The notes under the pieces: model-generated
What the model saw: only the letters and a program-made list of their open reading frames with translations
Database searches by the model: none
What the model was told of the DNA's origin: nothing
Assembly (NCBI RefSeq): GCF_001663775.1
Contig: NZ_KV467168.1
Coordinates: 2,904,780-2,968,779 of the forward strand
DNA from: Arthrobacter sp. B6
GTDB taxonomy: Bacteria > Actinomycetota > Actinomycetes > Actinomycetales > Micrococcaceae
Direction: 5' to 3'
Length of the DNA stretch: 64,000 nucleotides
Part shown: one piece after another, positions 31,989 to 40,579 of the stretch
How the letters are laid out: each line of letters begins with the position of its first letter
Position numbering within the stretch: the first letter of the stretch is position 1
Program-made: the position numbers and the translations under genes

Positions 31989-33980
31989 TTGACCTACCCC
32001 TCGAAATGTTCCCTGCCCCATAAAGCCTGGAAAACCGCGCCCTTGGCGGCTGCGGCGACCCTGACGGCCGCTGCCCTGGCCTTCACCGGCGTCCCGCTGG
32101 CGCAGGCAGACCCCAGCCAGGACGCGGCAACCCAGTCCGGCACCAGCGGACTCAAGCGCCAGGTGGAAAACCTGGACCGCGCCCCCGTGGCAGTGCTCAC
32201 GGACCAAGGTGTCACGCTCAGCTGGCGGATGCTCGGCCTGGACCGGGACAGCATCGGCTTCCATGTAATCCGCGACGGCGTCCAGCTCACCGTGGATCCC
32301 ATCCGGGACAGCACCATGTACGTGGATCCGGCGGGAACGGCGTCCTCCAAGTACGTGATCCAGACGGTTGGCAACGGCAACGGCCGGGACAGGCTCAGCA
32401 AGGAGTTCGCGCCGCTGGCCCGGAACTACCTTGCCATCAAGCTGGACAAGCCGGCCGACGGCGTCAGCAAGGACGGAAAGCCGTACACCTACTCAGCCAA
32501 TGACGCGACTGTGGCGGACCTGGACGGTGACGGCAGCTACGAAATCGTCCAGCTGTGGAACCCTTCCAACGCCCAGGACAACTCCAGGTCCGGGTTCACC
32601 GGCAACGTTTATGTGGACGCCTACAAGATGGACGGCACCAGGCTCTGGCGCATCGACCTCGGCCACAACATCCGTGCCGGCGCCCACTACACCCAGCTGC
32701 TGGCCTACGACTTCGACGGCGACGGCAAGGCCGAAGTCTCGATGAAGACCGCGGACGGCACCACGGATGCCGCCGGCACCGTCATCGGCGACCCGGCCGC
32801 GGACTACCGCAACAGCGCGGGCTACGTGCTCTCCGGTCCCGAGTTCCTCACGGTCTTCAAAGGCGAAACCGGCACCATCATGGACACGGTCGCCTACGAC
32901 CCGCCGCGCGGCAACGTCTCAGCCTGGGGTGACGGCTACGGCAACCGCGTGGACCGTTTCCTGGCCGGGGTTGCCTACCTCGATGGCGAACGGCCCTCCA
33001 TGATGTTCAGCCGCGGCTACTACACACGCACGGTCCTGGTCACCTACGACCTCGTGGACGGCAAACTGGTCCATCGCTGGAAGTTCGACTCCGACGTCGC
33101 CGGCGCCGAGTACAAGGGCCAGGGCAACCACAACCTGTCCGTGGCCGACGTGGACCAGGACGGCAAGGATGAATTCGTCTTCGGCTCCATGACAATCGAT
33201 GACAACGGCACGCCGCTGTACAACACCAAGCTGGGCCACGGCGACGCCATCCACACCAGCGACCTGGACCCGTCACGGCCCGGGCTGGAAACCTTCGCAG
33301 TGCACGAGAGCATGAGCCAGAGCGGCAACCGCGGCGCCACTTTCCGCGATGCCGCCACCGGTGAAGTCCTCTGGAGCATCCCGGCCATCAGGGACACCGG
33401 ACGCGGAGCAGCCGGCGACATCGATCCCCGCTACGCCGGTGCCGAGGGCTGGGCCGTGGGCGGCGACGCCTCCTGGAACTCCCCGCGGGGTCAGCTGATG
33501 TCCGCCAAGGGCGAGCTGATCGCCGAAAAGATCCCGGCCGCGAACTTCCTGGCCTGGTGGGACGGGGACCTGCTGCGCGAGATCGTTGACCACGACTTCG
33601 ACGCGACGGCCGGCATGGGTGTGCCCACCATCTCCAAATGGAACTGGGAAACCGAAACCAGCGACCGGCTGCTGACCGCCACCGGCGCCCGGACCAACAA
33701 CCACACCAAGGGCAACCCGTCGCTCCAGGCCGACCTCCTCGGTGACTGGCGCGAGGAGCTGGTCTTCGCGTCGTCGGACAGCAGCGAACTGCGGATCTAC
33801 ACCACCACCGCTCCCACCGCGGTCCGGCTCCGCACCCTGATGCATGACCCGATGTACCGGACCGGTGTGGCCCGCGAAAACGTGGCCTACAACCAGCCGC
33901 CGCACCCGAGCTTCTTCATCGGCGAAGGCATGGAAACCCCGGCGATGCCGGCCGTCACCTATGCGGGTGCGGGCAGCTGA
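31989..33980 (+). CDS. Rhamnogalacturonan endolyase, PL11 family (YesW-like)
   Basis: 663 residues, secreted: signal peptide with hydrophobic run LAAAATLTAAALAF and cleavage after AQA. The start is TTG at 31989, because AAAGGAG lies 7 bases upstream; the frame is open further back. It is an eight-bladed propeller lyase cutting rhamnogalacturonan-I backbones by beta-elimination. Repeated DxDGDG-type calcium sites are visible: DLDGDGSYE, DFDGDGKAE and DVDQDGKDE. Other family marks are NLSVADVD, GHGDAIHTSDL and DPMYRTGVARENVAYNQPPH, characteristic of YesW/YesX. The N-terminus holds a small beta domain before the propeller. Confidence 0.93.
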   Translation: MTYPSKCSLPHKAWKTAPLAAAATLTAAALAFTGVPLAQADPSQDAATQSGTSGLKRQVENLDRAPVAVLTDQGVTLSWRMLGLDRDSIGFHVIRDGVQLTVDPIRDSTMYVDPAGTASSKYVIQTVGNGNGRDRLSKEFAPLARNYLAIKLDKPADGVSKDGKPYTYSANDATVADLDGDGSYEIVQLWNPSNAQDNSRSGFTGNVYVDAYKMDGTRLWRIDLGHNIRAGAHYTQLLAYDFDGDGKAEVSMKTADGTTDAAGTVIGDPAADYRNSAGYVLSGPEFLTVFKGETGTIMDTVAYDPPRGNVSAWGDGYGNRVDRFLAGVAYLDGERPSMMFSRGYYTRTVLVTYDLVDGKLVHRWKFDSDVAGAEYKGQGNHNLSVADVDQDGKDEFVFGSMTIDDNGTPLYNTKLGHGDAIHTSDLDPSRPGLETFAVHESMSQSGNRGATFRDAATGEVLWSIPAIRDTGRGAAGDIDPRYAGAEGWAVGGDASWNSPRGQLMSAKGELIAEKIPAANFLAWWDGDLLREIVDHDFDATAGMGVPTISKWNWETETSDRLLTATGARTNNHTKGNPSLQADLLGDWREELVFASSDSSELRIYTTTAPTAVRLRTLMHDPMYRTGVARENVAYNQPPHPSFFIGEGMETPAMPAVTYAGAGS

Positions 33981-33997
33981 CAGCCAGGGCCATCACC

Positions 33998-34044
33998 AAA
34001 AACGGTCCTGCCCCGCACGAACGGTGCGGGGCAGGACCGTTTTT
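33998..34044. terminator. Strong bidirectional terminator after the PL11 lyase
   Basis: A perfect 21-base stem (33998-34018 with 34024-34044), with A5 at one foot and T5 at the other and a 5-base loop. It lies between the lyase and the convergent SRPBCC gene. Confidence 0.9.
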
Positions 34045-34107
34045 GCGGGGCAAGACCGTCCAGGCAGCGTCCGACGGCGGTGGTGCTTTCCGCCGTCAGG
34101 CGTGGGG

Positions 34108-34854
34108 TCAGTGCTGGCCCAGCGTGCCGCTTATGGGCGGTATGTTGCCCTCGTCCCGGTGGCGCGCCTTGCGTTCCGCGGAGCTGTAGCTTTCGCCCTC
34201 GGCCGTTTCGTCAGACTCACCCTCGAAATCCACCAGGCCGTTGGTCTGGTCGAACGGATGCGCGAACCTGTTGAATTCGGACCCCGCCGCGCGGGTTTCC
34301 CCTGCCGCAGGGCCGCCGGCGGTGTCGTCCGCGGCCGTCCCCGCGGCGGACCCCGCAGCAGTCGCTCCCGCAGCCGTCCCCGCGGCGGACCCGGCGGCCG
34401 TTCCGGGGACCGATTTCCGCCAGGCACCGGTGGCGTGGCCCTCGTGCTCGATGAACTCCTTGAACTTCTTCAGGTCGTGCTCAGCCTGCCGTGCCACCAC
34501 GTGCAGCAGGTCGCCCACCTTCTCCACCACTCCCTCGGGCTGGTATTCCAGGGTGAGCGACAGCTGGGTTTTGTTCCCGCCGGCATCCTGGAAGTCCACG
34601 GCGCCGGAGTTTGTGGCGCCTTCGGTGGACGCCCATGCCACCCTGCTGTCCGGGATCTGCTCGACAATCCTGGCTTCCCACGTCCTGCGGACCCCGGCGA
34701 TGTGCGCCACCCACTTCAGCCGGTCATCGCTGAGTTGGGTAACGCTTTCCACTCCGCCCATGAAATGCGGAAAGTCCTCGAACTGGGTCCACTGGTTATA
34801 GGCAGTGCTCACCGGCACATCGACAACAATCCTTTTCTCTACTTTCGTGCTCAC
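34108..34854 (-). CDS. SRPBCC (polyketide-cyclase-like) protein with acidic tail, paralogue 1
   Basis: 248 residues. Residues 1-150 form an SRPBCC/START-like ligand-binding domain (VEKRIVVDVPVSTAYNQWTQ, FPHFMGGVESV, WASTEGATNSGAVDF). Then comes an alanine/glycine/threonine linker of simple sequence, and a charged tail with FDQTNGLVDFEGESDETAEG ending TLGQH. The GTG start follows AAGGAGAC. It is a close tandem paralogue of 34975-35889: the core is alignable along its length, and the tail motif is shared although the linkers differ. No enzyme residues are evident; such domains bind hydrophobic molecules or lipids. Confidence 0.8.
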   Translation of the reverse strand: MSTKVEKRIVVDVPVSTAYNQWTQFEDFPHFMGGVESVTQLSDDRLKWVAHIAGVRRTWEARIVEQIPDSRVAWASTEGATNSGAVDFQDAGGNKTQLSLTLEYQPEGVVEKVGDLLHVVARQAEHDLKKFKEFIEHEGHATGAWRKSVPGTAAGSAAGTAAGATAAGSAAGTAADDTAGGPAAGETRAAGSEFNRFAHPFDQTNGLVDFEGESDETAEGESYSSAERKARHRDEGNIPPISGTLGQH

Positions 34855-34974
34855 AACGTCTCCTTCGAATGGAAACCGAATCTGATGAAGAGTCTTTGAG
34901 GTCATCAGTACGGCTAACATATCGCCGTTGCTGGCAAGGAACCAGAGTCACGGACCGCCCCGCGGAGGCGGCCG

Positions 34975-35889
34975 TCAGTGCTGGCCCAGATTCCCTCCCA
35001 CCGGCGGGAGTCCGCCCGGGCGGTCATCGTCGTCACGGCGTTCGGCGGCGCTCCGCTTTTCGCCTTCGGCGGTTTCGTCGGACTCGCCCTCGGTGTCAAC
35101 CAGGCCGTTGGTCTGGTCAAACGCGTGCCCGATCCTGTCGTCGCCAAGATCGGCGAGCGAACCGCCCGAGGCGTCTGCCGCCGTCGTGCGCGTTGAAGCC
35201 GGTTCCGCTGGGACGGGTGTGACGGTCACGGGCTCGACCGGGACACCGGCGTCCGGTGCGGTGACGTCCCGGGCCTCGTGGGCGTCCTTGTTGGTGCCGG
35301 CGCTCATGGCCGCGGCAGCGCCCGCAGCCGCGGCGACTCCGGCCGCCGCTGCCATCTTGCCGGAGAAGCCGGCTTTGCCGGAATCGCCGCGGGATGCCGC
35401 CGCGTCCTCAACACCGGGCGTGCCAACGGCCGCACCTTCATTGACCGATCCGCGCCAGGCGCCGCTGGCGTAGCCCTCGTCCTCGATGAATTCCTTGAAC
35501 TTCTTGAGGTCGGCTTCTGCCTGGCGGTCCACCACGTTGAGCTTGTCGCCCACCTTCTCCACGATTCCCTCGGGATCGTATTCAAGGGTCAGCTGCAGCG
35601 ATGTTTGGCCGCCGCCCACGTCTTCGAATTCCACGGTACCGGCGTTGGTGGCTCCTTCGGTGGCGGCCCAGGCAACCTTGCGGTCGGGGATCTGTTCCAG
35701 GATTTTCGCAGTCCACTGCCGGCGGACCCCGGCAATCTCGGCCACCCATTCCAGGCGGTCATCGCTGAGCTGCGTCACGCTCTTGACGCCGCCCATGAAG
35801 TGGGGGAACTCCTCGAACTGGGTCCACTGGTTGTAGGCCGTGCTCACCGGTACGTTCACCAGAATGCGCTTTTCCACCTTCGTGCTCAT
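34975..35889 (-). CDS. SRPBCC (polyketide-cyclase-like) protein with acidic tail, paralogue 2
   Basis: 304 residues. Same layout as paralogue 1: SRPBCC domain at 1-150 (VEKRILVNVPVSTAYNQWTQ, FPHFMGGVKSV), a longer linker that includes an alanine-rich hydrophobic stretch (KMAAAAGVAAAAGAAAAM), and a tail FDQTNGLVDTEGESDETAEG ending NLGQH. The ATG start at 35889 follows AAGGAGAC; the ribosome-site context is nearly identical in both copies, so the duplication included the leader. The hydrophobic stretch is too alanine-rich to call a membrane helix with confidence. Confidence 0.8.
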   Translation of the reverse strand: MSTKVEKRILVNVPVSTAYNQWTQFEEFPHFMGGVKSVTQLSDDRLEWVAEIAGVRRQWTAKILEQIPDRKVAWAATEGATNAGTVEFEDVGGGQTSLQLTLEYDPEGIVEKVGDKLNVVDRQAEADLKKFKEFIEDEGYASGAWRGSVNEGAAVGTPGVEDAAASRGDSGKAGFSGKMAAAAGVAAAAGAAAAMSAGTNKDAHEARDVTAPDAGVPVEPVTVTPVPAEPASTRTTAADASGGSLADLGDDRIGHAFDQTNGLVDTEGESDETAEGEKRSAAERRDDDDRPGGLPPVGGNLGQH

Positions 35890-35979
35890 AACGTCTCCTT
35901 CGATTGGAACCGGAGCCGATGAAGATCCAAAATTCATCAGCATGCTTACCATACCTTCCGGAGCGGCTTCCGGCCAGAG

Positions 35980-36045
35980 CCCAACTGGGTAGCAGCAGAT
36001 GTCGTTATGAGGCTCCATAACGACATCTGCTGCTACCTAGTTGGG
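35980..36045. repeat. Long hairpin, family B
   Basis: 30-base arms (35980-36009 and 36016-36045) pair with one mismatch around a 6-base loop; the outer arm is CCCAACTGGGTAGCAGCAGA. It is near-identical to the element at 10081-10146 and lies downstream of the PL26-like gene. Confidence 0.85.
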
Positions 36046-36095
36046 ATGGGAGGCGGGCGGAGAGTACGACGGCGGCAGTTGCGTGGGCGGGCGGC

Positions 36096-38729
36096 TCACC
36101 GCGGCAGGTGGTCGCCAATTAGCGCCAGGTTCTGGATCACCGCCAGGCCGAACTGGGACGCGTCATTCGTGGATACGGTGGGGGCTTCGTCCACCGGAAC
36201 CAGCACATGCGGAGGCTCGACGGTCCGCAGGGTGAAGGCGGATTCGTGGTTCAGATGCTCACCGCCTTGGCCGAAACTCTCCCAGGCCCGGGCTGCCAGA
36301 TCGGGATCGTCCAACCGGGCGGCGGCGTAGGCGCTGAGCCTGCTGTGGGCCTGGGTGAGGTAGATTCCGGGCAGCGGCTGGCCCACGGCGCCGATCTGCT
36401 CCTCCTTGGTGGCCAGGAACAGCCGGCAATACTGCAGCCACGCCAGTTCAAAGTCCTTGTCCGGGACCAGGTCCACCAGTTCGCTGCAAATTTCCACCAG
36501 CCCGAACACCGCCGAAAGGTGGGACACCTGGATCCGTTCGCGGCCGGCGTCGAACCTTCCCTTGTCCAGGTCGTAGAGCGCCTCGCCTGTGAGGAAGCCG
36601 TATTTCAGCGCGCCGATGTCCGCCATGGTGCCCAGCAGCCGGTCGCGGGAGCGCGGGTTGCCGGTGCGTTCCCAGTCGGTCAGCCAGGTGGCCGCCAGGG
36701 ATCCCCAGTCCGTGCCCAGCCCCACGCCCAGGGCGTTCCGGTCCGGCCGGTACGTGTCGGCGTCGGGCCGTACTTTGCGGACCGGATCCAGGCCCAGGAA
36801 GTTCTGGTCGCTGTCCACCAGCTCGGTCAGCAGGTCCCCGGTCCGTTCGTCGGCCGTGAGGTAGTAGTAGAACCGGCGGTAGGCGGGCGTGCTGATGCGC
36901 AGCTGCTTGGCACTGCAGCCCCAGTGCTGGACGTTGTGGCGGGAGCCCAGGCCTTTCCAAGGGCCAGAGTGGTAGACGTCCACCTCGCCGGTGTGCCGCG
37001 TCATGGCCTCGGCGAAGCGGAAGACATCTGCCCGGCCTGAACGCAGGTACGAATACCAGAGCCAGAGGTCGGGCGAGAGCTCTGAGTTGTCCCAGGCGTA
37101 CCCGCCGACGTCGTACCGCCACACGTGCCGGTCATGGTCGTAGGTGTGCATCACGTCGCCGTAGTTCCAGAATCCGTACCAGCGGCGTTGTTCCACCTGC
37201 CCGGCGTAGAAGTCGAAGAGGAAGTCCAGCCGGTCCTCGAGCTCAGCCCGCGCGGGAGTGCTGCGGTCCGCCGGCGCCCAGTCGCCGAATACGCGTGCCG
37301 AGTGGAGGTAGTCCGGGGTTGCCTGCAGCAGTGCGGGCGCCGACGCGGCCCGGGCATCGGCGGCGAGGCTCTCCGTGGACGGGGTGGAGGAGTAGGCAAA
37401 GAGAGTTAACTCATGTGTGCGGGCAATGCCCGTGGGGTTGCCGAACCCGGGCTCGTAGTCCTCGTAGGTGATCTCCAGGCCTTCGAGCTGTTCTTCGAAC
37501 GTGTCCTGGCCCATGCCGTCGTGGTAGAACCGCAGGTCCATCGGCTGCGCCTCGGGAGAGTAAAGCCACGCAGTCAGGGAAGCCGCATTGCCGGCGGCAT
37601 CCCTGATGTCCAGCTGCCCCGGGTGCGACTGCCAGAAGTCGCGGACGCCCACGCCCAGGCCGCCGCGGGTGTCGCTCAGTGAGCAGAAGCCGGCCGCCCG
37701 GGTGCCGCCGGATATACCCACCCACGCGTGTCCTGCGGCGGTGCGCTTGCGGAGCTCGAATCCGTCGGCACTGAGCTGGCTGAGGACGTAGTCGTTCCAG
37801 GCAGGGATCAGGTGCAGCCGCTCGGAAACCTCGGGGTTCCACACCGCCAGGGGAGGGGTGGCTTCGCCCGCCAGCTGGGCACGGCGGACTTCTTCCCCCG
37901 GGTCGCGGCGGAGCCCGGTCAGCCCGCGGACCGCTTCGGAGAGGAAGCCGCCGTCCGCGCCGGCGATCCGGATGTGCCGGTCGTGGAGCCCGCTTTCGAG
38001 CGGCACCGTGAAGCGGACGCCCAGGCCCGCCAGGAAATCCTGTTCGGCGTCACCGTCCCAGATGAACGAGTGGACCATCCGCACGCTGCGCGCTCCGGCG
38101 TAGAAGTAGAACCGGACCACAAACGGCAGCCAGTTCCGCTTTTCGCTGTTGGGCGCGTCCGGCCGGTGCGTGCCTTCGAGCCGCACCACGGCGCGGACCG
38201 GGCCGGTCTGTTCAAGCACGACGGCGGCCACCTCGCCGGTGAATGCCTCTCGGCTGATGGTGCCGGCGCCGTCCGCGATGCAGTCCTGGAGCAGGCTGAC
38301 CAGGCGGCCGTCGCTGGCCACCGTGGTGCCGTCCCGGGTGAGTGTGCTGAACAGGGTGGAGTCGCTGCGGCTGATGACCATTTCCAGTGGGCCCGTGGAC
38401 ACTGTGATGTTGTTCGTGCTCTCCGTGACGGTGATCCGCGGCGAGGTGTCCGACGCCGGTGCGGCGCCGCCGTCGTGCGTTACCTGGTACTCCGTGGAGG
38501 GGGAGTCCGACGCCGGCAGGGCAATGCCTGCCCACTTCAGCGAGCCGTCCGGCCAGGTGGCCAGGGGCCAGGCCTGGCTGGCAACCGGCTGGCCGGAGGA
38601 GTCACGGACCGCCACGGCGTCGGTGCCAGCCACCGTTCCGCGGGCAAACGGCATGCCCCAGGTGGTTCCGCCGCTGAGTTCCGAAGGTGCTTCGCCATCG
38701 ATCCACCTGACAGTGGTGTTTACAGTCAT
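36096..38729 (-). CDS. Exo-rhamnogalacturonan lyase-like protein (PL26/PcRGLX type)
   Basis: About 877 residues, no signal peptide. The N-terminal domain has the PcRGLX pattern: GTTWGMPFARGTV, then ASQAWPLATWPDGSLKWAGI. The middle beta domain includes FVVRFYFYAGARSVRMVHSFIWDGD. The C-terminal alpha-helical barrel contains RRWYGFWNYGDVMHTYD and WDNSELSPDLWLWYSY, then HWGCSAKQLRIST. This fits the PL26 exo-lyase that releases disaccharides from the reducing end of rhamnogalacturonan-I, but the family call is from memory of motifs. I set the start at 38729 (MTVNTTVRW), because the operator-like site at 38782 abuts the longer start at 38780. Confidence 0.78.
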   Translation of the reverse strand: MTVNTTVRWIDGEAPSELSGGTTWGMPFARGTVAGTDAVAVRDSSGQPVASQAWPLATWPDGSLKWAGIALPASDSPSTEYQVTHDGGAAPASDTSPRITVTESTNNITVSTGPLEMVISRSDSTLFSTLTRDGTTVASDGRLVSLLQDCIADGAGTISREAFTGEVAAVVLEQTGPVRAVVRLEGTHRPDAPNSEKRNWLPFVVRFYFYAGARSVRMVHSFIWDGDAEQDFLAGLGVRFTVPLESGLHDRHIRIAGADGGFLSEAVRGLTGLRRDPGEEVRRAQLAGEATPPLAVWNPEVSERLHLIPAWNDYVLSQLSADGFELRKRTAAGHAWVGISGGTRAAGFCSLSDTRGGLGVGVRDFWQSHPGQLDIRDAAGNAASLTAWLYSPEAQPMDLRFYHDGMGQDTFEEQLEGLEITYEDYEPGFGNPTGIARTHELTLFAYSSTPSTESLAADARAASAPALLQATPDYLHSARVFGDWAPADRSTPARAELEDRLDFLFDFYAGQVEQRRWYGFWNYGDVMHTYDHDRHVWRYDVGGYAWDNSELSPDLWLWYSYLRSGRADVFRFAEAMTRHTGEVDVYHSGPWKGLGSRHNVQHWGCSAKQLRISTPAYRRFYYYLTADERTGDLLTELVDSDQNFLGLDPVRKVRPDADTYRPDRNALGVGLGTDWGSLAATWLTDWERTGNPRSRDRLLGTMADIGALKYGFLTGEALYDLDKGRFDAGRERIQVSHLSAVFGLVEICSELVDLVPDKDFELAWLQYCRLFLATKEEQIGAVGQPLPGIYLTQAHSRLSAYAAARLDDPDLAARAWESFGQGGEHLNHESAFTLRTVEPPHVLVPVDEAPTVSTNDASQFGLAVIQNLALIGDHLPR

Positions 38730-38781
38730 CGTGTCCAATTCCGCCGTGAACCGCTGGTTGACGCACGCCTCGACCGGCATG

Positions 38782-38797
38782 GGAAAGCGGTTTCTTG
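38782..38797. promoter_or_regulatory. LacI-type operator-like site shared with the PL11 lyase
   Basis: GGAAAGCGGTTTCTTG differs by one base from the site before the PL11 gene (31858-31873). It lies 53 bases before the PL26-like start. The same orientation on the + strand at both loci, despite opposite gene directions, suggests that the palindrome rather than direction matters. Confidence 0.6.
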
Positions 38798-38846
38798 TAT
38801 CGATTCAACCTAGCCCGGTGGAAGGCGGCACCGCAAGACCTGCCCG

Positions 38847-38910
38847 GGAGTTTTTGTCCACTTATGGCTACTTAAACTCGATTAACTCGCCATAAGTGGA
38901 CAAAAACTCC
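38847..38910. repeat. Long hairpin, family A
   Basis: A perfect 22-base inverted repeat (38847-38868 with 38889-38910) around a 20-base AT-rich loop. The core GAGTTTTTGTCCA..TATGG is shared with 9078-9140; only two inner bases of each arm differ, and they change together, keeping the pairing. Confidence 0.85.
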
Positions 38911-38993
38911 AAGGGGTGTGCGGGGGCTGACGAGGGTGGAGTGTTTGCCTGGGGGAGTGGTTGTCTGGCGTAGTGGGCAGCCTGGCGGTGTTG

Positions 38994-39137
38994 CTACGCC
39001 CCGGGCTCCGGCTCGGTGTCCGCTCCCTCGGCGGGGTCCTGGGAATGCATCCGGAGGTCCGTTGGGTCCGCCAGTTCGTCCCCTTCGGCCGGTGCTTCGC
39101 TGTGGATGCGCTCCGACCCTGCTGAATTGTTGCCCAT
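38994..39137 (-). CDS. Very small acidic protein
   Basis: 47 residues (MGNNSAGSERIHSE...EPEPGA), strongly acidic and without hydrophobic segments. ACAGGAGC precedes the ATG with good spacing, which supports translation. It resembles in composition the proteins at 14660-14917 and 50168-50347. RMHSQDPAEG echoes RIHSEAPAEG in the same protein, an internal repeat of about 10 residues. Function unknown. Confidence 0.55.
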   Translation of the reverse strand: MGNNSAGSERIHSEAPAEGDELADPTDLRMHSQDPAEGADTEPEPGA

Positions 39138-39355
39138 GACTGCTGCTCCTGTGCTGCCGTTTCCTGCTGTGGATCCGCTCTTACTGATCATTCAGCGCCT
39201 GCCCGGACGGGCTGTCAAGAACCTTCAGGAGGCCCTGGCCGTGGTGGTTGTTCTGTGCTGGACTGGGGGACGCATTGTGCTTTGAGAACTTGCTTGACCA
39301 ATCACGGCACCGTCGGCCAGCCGGGCACCGCCGGCTGTTAGGAAGGATGTTTGTT

Positions 39356-39967
39356 ATGGCAACCCACAAAATCGGCTACTTCGTTGGCAGTCTGGCCCGC
39401 GGCTCCATCAACCGCACGCTCGCCAACGCCCTGATCAGCCTGGCGCCGGCGGACCTGGAATTCGCCGAAATCCCCATCAAGGACCTGCCGCTTTACAGCT
39501 ACGATTACGACGCCGATTACCCGCCGGCCGGACGGGCGCTGAAGGAGGCGGTTGAGGACTCGGACGGCATCCTCTTTGTGTCCCCCGAATACAACCGTTC
39601 CATTCCCGGTGCCCTGAAGAACGCCATCGACTGGGGGTCCCGGCCATGGGGGACCAACTCGTTCGCGCGCAAGCCCACCGGCATCATCGGGGCCTCGCCC
39701 GGCAGCATTGGAACAGCGGTCATGCAGTCCTCAATGCGCAGTGTTCTGAGCTTCCTGGACGCTCCCCAGCTCAACGCGCCGGAGGCCTACGTCAAGTTCA
39801 ACCCTGCGGCGTTCGGGGCGGACGGCGAGGTCAAGGACGAAGCCACGGCCAAGTTCCTGCGCCACTACATGGACGAGTACTGCGCGTTCGTCCAGCGGGT
39901 CACGGCGGCCAACGCGCCCGGCCACATTGGCGATCTCGAGCCTGACGCCGAGAAGTTGTCGCGCTGA
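39356..39967 (+). CDS. NADPH-dependent FMN reductase
   Basis: 203 residues, flavodoxin-like fold of the SsuE/ChrR family. GYFVGSLARGSINRTLA is the FMN-phosphate loop, VSPEYNRSIPGALKNAIDW the family signature, and GASPGSIGTA a flavin contact. It would reduce quinones, chromate or flavin with NADPH in the cytoplasm. The start at 39356 follows GGAAGG; another ATG 3 codons earlier lies too close to that site. Promoter elements before it are not clear. Confidence 0.9.
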   Translation: MATHKIGYFVGSLARGSINRTLANALISLAPADLEFAEIPIKDLPLYSYDYDADYPPAGRALKEAVEDSDGILFVSPEYNRSIPGALKNAIDWGSRPWGTNSFARKPTGIIGASPGSIGTAVMQSSMRSVLSFLDAPQLNAPEAYVKFNPAAFGADGEVKDEATAKFLRHYMDEYCAFVQRVTAANAPGHIGDLEPDAEKLSR

Positions 39968-40105
39968 CGCCGCGTGTGAGCCCGCTTCCGCCTGGTCTGA
40001 CTCTGAGTCGAAGCCGGTCTCAGCGCCGGGCCGATGCCTCTCTCGACGCCGGGCCGAAGCCGGTACGGAGGCCCGCCGCCCCCCAAAGCGCGGCGGGCAT
40101 CCGTC

Positions 40106-40579
40106 CTAATCCAGCGGCAGGGTGACCGTCACGCAGGTGCCGCGGCCGGGTCTGGAGGAAATGTCCACGGAGCCGCCCGCCTCGTGGACGGCTACTGACA
40201 TCAGCCGCAGGCCGTAGCCGTGGTGCCGGCCGCTGATGGCGAGCCTGCTGTCAAAGCCCGTGCCGTCGTCGGAAACCACCAGGCGGATGCCGTGGTCCAC
40301 GGCGGCGAGCTGGATCGTGAGCTCGGAGGCGTCCGAGTATTTGAAGGCGTTGCTCAGCGCTTCGCGGGCCGACTGGTAAAGCAGGGACGCGCAGTCCGCC
40401 GGGATCTCGATGCCCCAGTGCGGAGTATCCCAGCGGACTGCCGTCCCTTGCTGACGGAGGGGCACGGTGAGCCGGTCGATGCAGCCGGCGAGCCCCAGGG
40501 TGTGGAAGTCGATGGGATGTTGGTCCGTGATCACGCCGCCCACGGCGGTGACCTCGTCCAGAGTTGATTCGTTCCCCAT
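40106..40579 (-). CDS. Orphan histidine-kinase-type ATPase domain (NarL/DegS type)
   Basis: 157 residues that are almost only the HATPase domain: N-box REALSNAFKYSDASE, G1 box VSDDGTGFD, G2 box HGYGLRLMSVAVHEAGG and the closing RPGRGTCVTVTLPL. There is no membrane part, sensor or phospho-acceptor histidine helix of the HisKA_3 kind. CAGGAAGAGTC precedes the ATG at 40579, so the short form looks like a real gene rather than a broken one, although the frame is open to 40786. It could be an ATPase partner of a split kinase or a regulator like anti-sigma kinases. No response regulator is adjacent. Confidence 0.7.
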   Translation of the reverse strand: MGNESTLDEVTAVGGVITDQHPIDFHTLGLAGCIDRLTVPLRQQGTAVRWDTPHWGIEIPADCASLLYQSAREALSNAFKYSDASELTIQLAAVDHGIRLVVSDDGTGFDSRLAISGRHHGYGLRLMSVAVHEAGGSVDISSRPGRGTCVTVTLPLD

